Shown here: in pieces, positions 58,465-64,000 of the stretch | Layout of the letters: the number at the start of each line of letters is the position of its first letter | Numbering within the stretch: position 1 is the first letter of the stretch | Origin: Boswellia sacra | Lineage: Eukaryota > Streptophyta > Magnoliopsida > Sapindales > Burseraceae | NCBI GenBank assembly: GCA_013180625.2 | Contig: SNVD02015041.1 | Location: 33,293 to 97,292 of the forward strand | Length of the DNA stretch: 64,000 nt | Reading direction: 5' to 3' | Translations under genes and position numbers: made by a program | Notes under the pieces: model-generated | Told to the model about the DNA's origin: nothing | Seen by the model: only the letters and a program-made list of their open reading frames with translations | Database searches by the model: none

Positions 58465-61400
58465 AATTTTTATCTTTATTTTTACACGTATTTTCTTGTT
58501 GTACAGTAAAAGCATAGTTTTTTTTAATTTCTTTTTAATGGATTAAAGGAGGGTTTGGGAGGATGATGTAATCATTTTATAGATAGAAACAATTCCTAAT
58601 TGAAGGTTGAAATTTGACACTTTCCTAGCCTAATATTGTTGCAAGATATTATCTCAAATGTAAGGTTGAAATTTGATATTTGAAAGTACGTTTGCATTAT
58701 TATTTCATTGTACGAATTAAAGGATACATGGGTAGTCGGCGTAGATTTTGAGGCTAGTTTAGTGAAGTACTAATGACGCGGCAACCGTTTGTTCTGTCCT
58801 CAATTTTTAGGTGTAGAGGACATAAATCAAATACAACTAAAAGACTTGGATCATGGGGGGACCATTTACATAGCAAAAGTTTTTCATGCTAAGGGTTCGC
58901 TGAAAAAAAAATATATAAAATAAAAACAATAATGTTATATCTAATAAGATTGGGGTCAGTTTGGGTTCGTTTAGGCTTGCTGTTGCCTTTTTTTTTTTTT
59001 TGGTAGCAATAACAATTGAGCGGCATTGGGATTTTTTTTTCGAAACAATAACAATTTAGGGTCATTTGGATCATTTTTCAATTGTTTTTATAAAATCTAC
59101 TGTTTGAAAATGAGTTTTTGTTTTTAAGAGTTGAAATATCAAAATTAACTTCAACAATAAATAAAAATATAAAATTAACATCCTTCATTAAACATTTTAT
59201 TAATTTTATACTTTAATATTAATTATTGTTTTTTATAAAATAATTTAATAAATAAAAACTGTTTAGATGTTTCACCAAAGTAGTCGTGGGATTGTTGTCA
59301 AAGCGGTCGTCAAAAATCGTCATTGGAGCCGTCTTTGACACCCTGGTTATTAAAGTGATCGTCGGAAGATGATCTATGCGGCAATGAAAGGTGGTAGAAA
59401 CTTTGGCGTTTTATGGCAAAACACGGTAAAACTTCTGATAGCCGAAACTTTCGTCGCCTTCTATGATTGGAACTGATCTTCAATGGTTAAAATTTTTTAT
59501 CTTGGGATAGATTGGAAAGAGTCAATCAATTTGACACCAATAATGTCGTTAGATGTGCCCAATGACAGTGGTTGGTGGTAGTTCTGGTGCTCTGATGACC
59601 TCCTTTTTATTTTTTATTTTTTTCAAATTTCATAAATAAATTTAATTATTTCAAATTAAATGAGTATAATTTAAATTAAAAGATATATTAAATAAATCCA
59701 ATAAACATTTTAACAAAGATATAAATCATATTTATTTAATATATATTAATTTATTATATTTTTATAAATAAATATGTAGATTTTTAGCATCAAATGTTAA
59801 TTTTTAAATTAATATTATTGTGATATAAATCAAAATTAAATTTACAATTTGATATAAGTTATACAATCATACTTTTTACATAAATTAATTGTTTATACTT
59901 TTAAAATATTTATTAAAAATAAATTTTTACAGAATTTGTTCTAAAATAATTAAAAGAATTGATTATAAAATGTTAATAATTAAATATTTCAAATGAATAA
60001 TATGTATGTTTATTTTGGTCATGTACATAACAAAAGTTATAACGATAACAATCATAGACATGTCTATCATATTTTTAAAAAGCAAAACAATTTTTAAAAG
60101 TTGGTTTATCAAACTCCTTCTCATTTTTTTTAAAGTCGATTTTTTATAGCAAAACAGAAGTTACTTTTTTCTTCAGTAATATTAATCTCGAACTAATTAT
60201 TTGTCATTTAGATTGTAATATCAAATTATATATTTTAGATTGTAAATTTAGTTTTATTGTTTTAGTTAATCCCCAAGATTCATGGTGCTACTAATCCCGG
60301 TATTCACTTCATCCATTCAAGGCAAGAAGATTGCTGCTTTTCTAATAAGAGAGAACATTTGATTAACTAATAAAACAATATCAAAATGTTACAATATTTT
60401 TTAATAACTTCAAAAGCCTTTATTTCTGGTTCTTTGAGGATGTAAATAAATGTCCATCTTTCTTAAATTCTAAATGGACATGGAATTAAATAGCCACAGT
60501 GGAAGCATCCGAATCGTTGCAATTGATAAGAAGATTTGATATCATAACAATGGGACTTAAAAACGCGCGCTTCGGCCAACAAAAAGCCTGAAACTCTGAA
60601 GACACCAGCAAATGAGAGCAAATTAATACGATGCACGTGACTCATATGATGCAAACTCTTAGCTTTGGCTTAGATGCAGCTGACGCATTTGCCAACTCAC
60701 CACCTCAGTTGTTATCAAGCCACGTCGACATCATCATTTAAAGCTCAAGCTCCCCCCCTCGCCTAATTGACTTGACTGCATTCGCCGCCCCTTTCGTCTT
60801 CATGCCACATGGCATGATTTTATCGCTGGAGACATTTAATGGTTAGTACGACGTGTCGGCGACTTTCATAATCGGCATTTAATGTGGGATGGTCGATTTT
60901 GGCGAGATTGGCGTTGTTTTGTAACTTACGACGAGACGAGGCTCTTAAAATCACGGACGGGCGCACTTAAAGGCCAAGGCCAAGGCCAAGGCAAAAGCAG
61001 AAGCATTAATTGGCAGTTTGTTGACGGTTTCGGCTGTCGTGAGGATAAAGAGTTGGAAGTGCTTTTAAGGGAGATCGTCTTCACTTGTTGTTGGTTTAAT
61101 GGGTTAGGGTTGTGTTTTTTTGTTTGTGTGGTGAAGATATTTAATTTAATTGACTTGGATGCACCCATTGGATCTTGCAATATCGAGTAATTAGGGGCAT
61201 TGTCCCCACATTCAATTCAAAGTCCTTTTTTAGGAGTATGCATAGAACTTGTTTCATTTGTACTTTGTTTGCTATATGAGGAGGATAGCTTATTCAGAAA
61301 TTTATTAGCTAATTTACAATAATTAGATTAAACAAAATAATACAATACCTTTGAGGATATGTAATTGTATTTCAAGTACAAACGATTCATTTTATTAAAC

Positions 61401-61501
61401 CAAATTTCAGATATAAATATTTTATGCATAGTATACGTAGGAAGGTGTGGAATATATTAAAACCTAAAAAATAATAATTTTATATTATTATAATCATTAA
61501 C
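58465..61501. other. Intergenic region after the zinc-ribbon gene
   Basis: 3' UTR, then AT-rich sequence with T runs. 59280-59470 has repeated GTCGTC/GTCGTGG-like motifs without an ORF. 60634-60639 is a G-box CACGTG. 60690-61190 has higher GC content and ORFs on both strands (60882-61190 plus, 60926-61180 minus), which are not recognised; AGGCCA occurs in tandem at 60970-60990. It may be a degraded gene or promoter. Confidence 0.45.
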
Positions 61502-61904
61502 TGTTGGGATGCAATGCAAACTCAGAACAGAGATTTGGGAGAAAATCTACTTGTATTCACAAAGAAAATTGATATACAAAAATTATACAAAAACTCCCCT
61601 AAACTAATTCTGGAGCTCTCCTGGCTCTCTCACACTCTCAAAACTCTCTGGTTCTGGAACCTGGACTCTCTCTGGAATCTCTCTGATGCTTAAACAAGGC
61701 AGAATTCGTCCCATATTTATAGGGAAAATTTTGCATACAAATTCAAATCAAATTTGGCTACTTCCTTTGATTTTTCAAAATTGGAGGTGCCTAACTAATT
61801 TGACTCTCAATGCATTCACATGGGAGGGATTCTGGAAGCCATGCATGTCATGCATGAGCTCAGCAGAATTCTATAACTCATGCATGTCATGCATGAGCTC
61901 ATCA
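61502..61904 (-). repeat. 3' LTR of the right-hand copia element
   Basis: 403 bp. In sense it begins TGATGAGCTCATGCATGAC and ends GCATCCCAACA. It contains two CATGCATGTCATGCATGAG repeats (61842-61860, 61878-61897) near its sense 5' end and a CCCTATAAATATGGG TATA region (61708-61722). Confidence 0.85.
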
Positions 61905-61917
61905 ATTCTCCCCCTCC
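61905..61917 (-). other. Polypurine tract of the right-hand copia element
   Basis: The minus strand reads GGAGGGGGAGAAT directly against the LTR. Confidence 0.85.
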
Positions 61918-61950
61918 ATCCCATGTGAAAGGGAGTAACAACAAAAGTAA

Positions 61951-63999
61951 TTAGACAGCTTCTAATCCAACTATGTCTCTGCATAGTTCTAACTTGTCTC
62001 TGGTGACCACTTTTGTTAACATGTCGGCTGGATTCTCTTTAGTATGGATCTTCACTAGTTTTAACATTTGCTTGTCCATCACCTCTTGTATCCAATGATA
62101 GCGGATGTCGATATGCTTCGTTCGAGAATGGTACACTGAATTCTTGCTCAAATCCAGAGCACTTTGACTATCACAGTGTACTTTGTACTCCTTTTGCTCA
62201 ATCCCAAGTTCTTGGAGAAACCGCTTCAACCACAACATTTCTTTTCCAGCTTCCGCTGCGGCAATATATTCTGCCTCTGTCGTGGATAGTGCAACACACT
62301 TATGTAGTCTTGACTGCCATGATACAGCTCTCCCTGCAAAAGTGTAAACAAAACCTGATGTAGATTTCCTACTATCAGGATCTCCGATCATATCTGAATC
62401 TGTATAGCCTTCCAAGATTGGATCAGCTCCCCTGTAACACAAGTATATCTTCGAAGTACCTTTAAGGTATCTGAGAATCCACTTGACTGCCTCCCAATGT
62501 TCTTTCCCTGGATTGGAAAGAAATCTGCTCACGACTCCTACAGCATGAGCAATATCTGGCCTTGTGCACACCATGGCATACATTAAACTTCCTACAGCAG
62601 AAGAATAGGGTACTGATGCCATGTCCTCTATCTCTTTATTTGATGAGGGACATGATCTCTTGCTCAGCTTGAAATGATTAGCCAGTGGTACACTAACTGG
62701 CTTAGCACTATCCATGTTGAACCTTTGAATTACCAGTTCAACATATTTCTCCTGAGACAGCCATAATTTCTTTTGTTTCCTGTCTCGACGAATGTGCATC
62801 CCCAAGATTTGCTGAGCTGGTCCCAAGTCCTTCATATCGAAGGTTTTTGAAAGTTCCTTCTTCAGCTACTTTATTTTTGCTGCATCCTTGCCGACGATCA
62901 ACATGTCGTCCACATAGAGTATGAGTGCAACAAAGTCTCCATCTGGAAGTTTCTGAAAGTAGACGCATTGGTCTGCAGCGGTTCTTTTGTAACCATGACT
63001 CACCATTAAAGAGTCAAACTTCTTGTACCATTGCCTTGGTGCTTGTTTGAGGCCATACAAGCTCTTTTTTAGCTTGCACACGAGGTGTTCTTTTTCTGGA
63101 ACCTCGAACCCTTCTGGCTGCTCCATGTAGATTTCTTCATGCAAGTCTCCATGAAGAAATGCTGTCTTCACATCCCTCTGTTCAAGCTCCAAATCAAGAC
63201 TTGCTGTTAATCCGAGGATGACGCGGATTGAGGACATTTTTACTACCGGTGAGAAAATTTCATCAAAGTCAATTCCTTTCTTCTGAAGGAATCCTTTTAC
63301 CACCAATCGGGCTTTGTGCTTTATCACGTTTCCTGTTCCATCTTTCTTGAGCTTGAATACCCACTTGTTCTTCAGTGCCTTCTTTCTGTCTGGGAGCTCG
63401 ACCAGTTCATAAGTTTTGTTCTTCTCTAGAGAATTCATCTCATCTTGCATTGCATGCATCCATCGTTCTTTGTCTGGATGAGATAAAGCTTCATGAAAGC
63501 TTTCTGGCTCCCCCTCATCAGTAAGCAGTGTGTACTCTGATTTCGGATATCTTCTCCACGGAATCCGACCTCGCTCAGATCGTCGTAGCTGAGGTTCTTC
63601 ATTTCCAGGAGGTATAGCAGTTTCTATGGGTGATTGTGGCTCCCTCGGCTCAGCAATCTCTTCATTTTCTTCCTCCTGATCTGCTTCTGGAACTTCTTCT
63701 GGTACTTCATCATTTCTTGTGGCATTTGGTGTTGAGTCTGCAACAATATCTGGGGCACTGCTAGTGGGATTTGTAGATATTGTTGTCTTTTCAGCGTCTT
63801 CATATGTTTGGTCTTCGTGAAATACGACATCTCTGCTCTGGATGACTTTCTTTTCTTTGGGATCCCATAATCTGTATCCGAATTCTTCATCTCCATAACC
63901 GATGAAGATACATGGAACAGTTCTGGCATCGAGCTTCTGTCTGAGCTCCTTGGATACATGTACGAAGGCTAAACAACCAAACACTTTCAAATGATTATA
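61951..63999 (-). pseudogene. copia pol (integrase C-terminus, RT, RNase H), one stop
   Basis: Partial at the right edge. In sense: the integrase C-terminal segment (HLKVFGCLAFVH, CIFIGYGDEEFGYRLWDP), an acidic Glu/Pro-rich linker, and the RT (FHEALSHPDKERWMHAMQDE, KARLVVKGFLQKKGIDFDE, FLHGDLHEEIYM, KKSLYGLKQAPRQWYKKFD, YVDDMLI). An in-frame TAG at 62868-62866 follows DAAKIK. Then KDLGPAQQILGMHI and RNase H (LSTTEAEYIAAAEAGKEMLW, TKHIDIRYHWIQE). It ends LCRDIVGLEAV and a stop at 61951. Apart from the TAG the frame is open across about 680 codons, including all catalytic residues seen. Confidence 0.9.
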
Positions 64000-64000
64000 G

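Larger units (their letters stand above)
61502..64000 (-). mobile_element. Ty1/copia element, 3' part (runs off the window)
   Basis: Minus-strand copia element of the Tork/Tnt1 type: a 3' LTR, a perfect polypurine tract, and almost all of pol downstream of the integrase core. The 5' half lies beyond 64000, so the second LTR and TSD cannot be checked. High coding integrity suggests a recent insertion. Confidence 0.9.

Noticed and set aside
60882..61190. ORFs on both strands of the GC-richer block
   Set aside because: Open on both strands, include a short AGGCCA tandem, and show no domain; not supported as a gene.

Overview
This is a plant nuclear window, very probably a dicot: AT-rich, with GT-AG introns, and dominated by plant LTR retrotransposons and a CACTA transposon. 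I cannot name the species. Only one ordinary host gene looks intact: a two-exon gene at 57670-58464 for a small zinc-ribbon protein with EAR-type repression motifs, related to the GIR1/GIR2 group. Almost everything else is nested mobile DNA, and several nesting steps can be read from target-site duplications (TSDs).

Layout. 1-1825 and 10716 to about 10960 are two halves of one endogenous caulimovirid (RT end, RNase H, tail, then a promoter-like stretch). They are split by a complete minus-strand Athila-like Ty3/gypsy element, 1826-10715, TSD GAAGG. That element has lost most of pol. Its 3' spacer carries foreign sequence: an apparently intronless LOG (cytokinin-activating enzyme) pseudogene and a remnant resembling the nucleic-acid-binding protein of flexuous plant RNA viruses. 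Both lie in the sense orientation of the element. The LOG copy is interrupted by a 38-bp palindrome made of two Tn5 mosaic ends, which is almost certainly a library or assembly artefact. 10960-15916 holds a MULE domain remnant and one copy of a dispersed repeat, itself split by a 1.2-kb TIR element with tRNA-like boxes in both arms. 15917-21167 is a degenerate Ty1/copia element. 21168-29744 is mostly anonymous, with a diverged tandem repeat and a solo LTR (25036-26443, TSD ATACT).

29745-53536 is one CACTA transposon (TSD TTA) that has grown to 23.8 kb. The dispersed repeat at 13.2-15.3 kb is a paralogous copy of its insertion site without the element. The CACTA carries a TNP2-type transposase (47.4-50.7 kb), a second Transposase_24-like ORF (51.2-52.9 kb), a single 72-bp exon of an LRR receptor kinase (31521-31592), and a tandem array of about 0.81-kb units built from smaller monomers. 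Two insertions of one gypsy family interrupt the array: an inverted solo LTR (34946-37202, TSD CAGCC) and an internally deleted element with 2.3-2.6 kb LTRs (37963-45009). Without them the CACTA would be about 14.5 kb.

The right end, 61502-64000, is the 3' part of a young-looking minus-strand copia element whose visible pol has a single in-frame stop.

The most unusual region is the Athila-like element at 1.8-10.7 kb, which looks as if it collected two unrelated RNAs (a host mRNA and a viral RNA), probably by template switching during reverse transcription. All boundaries and TSDs were read by eye; no alignment or database search was run.
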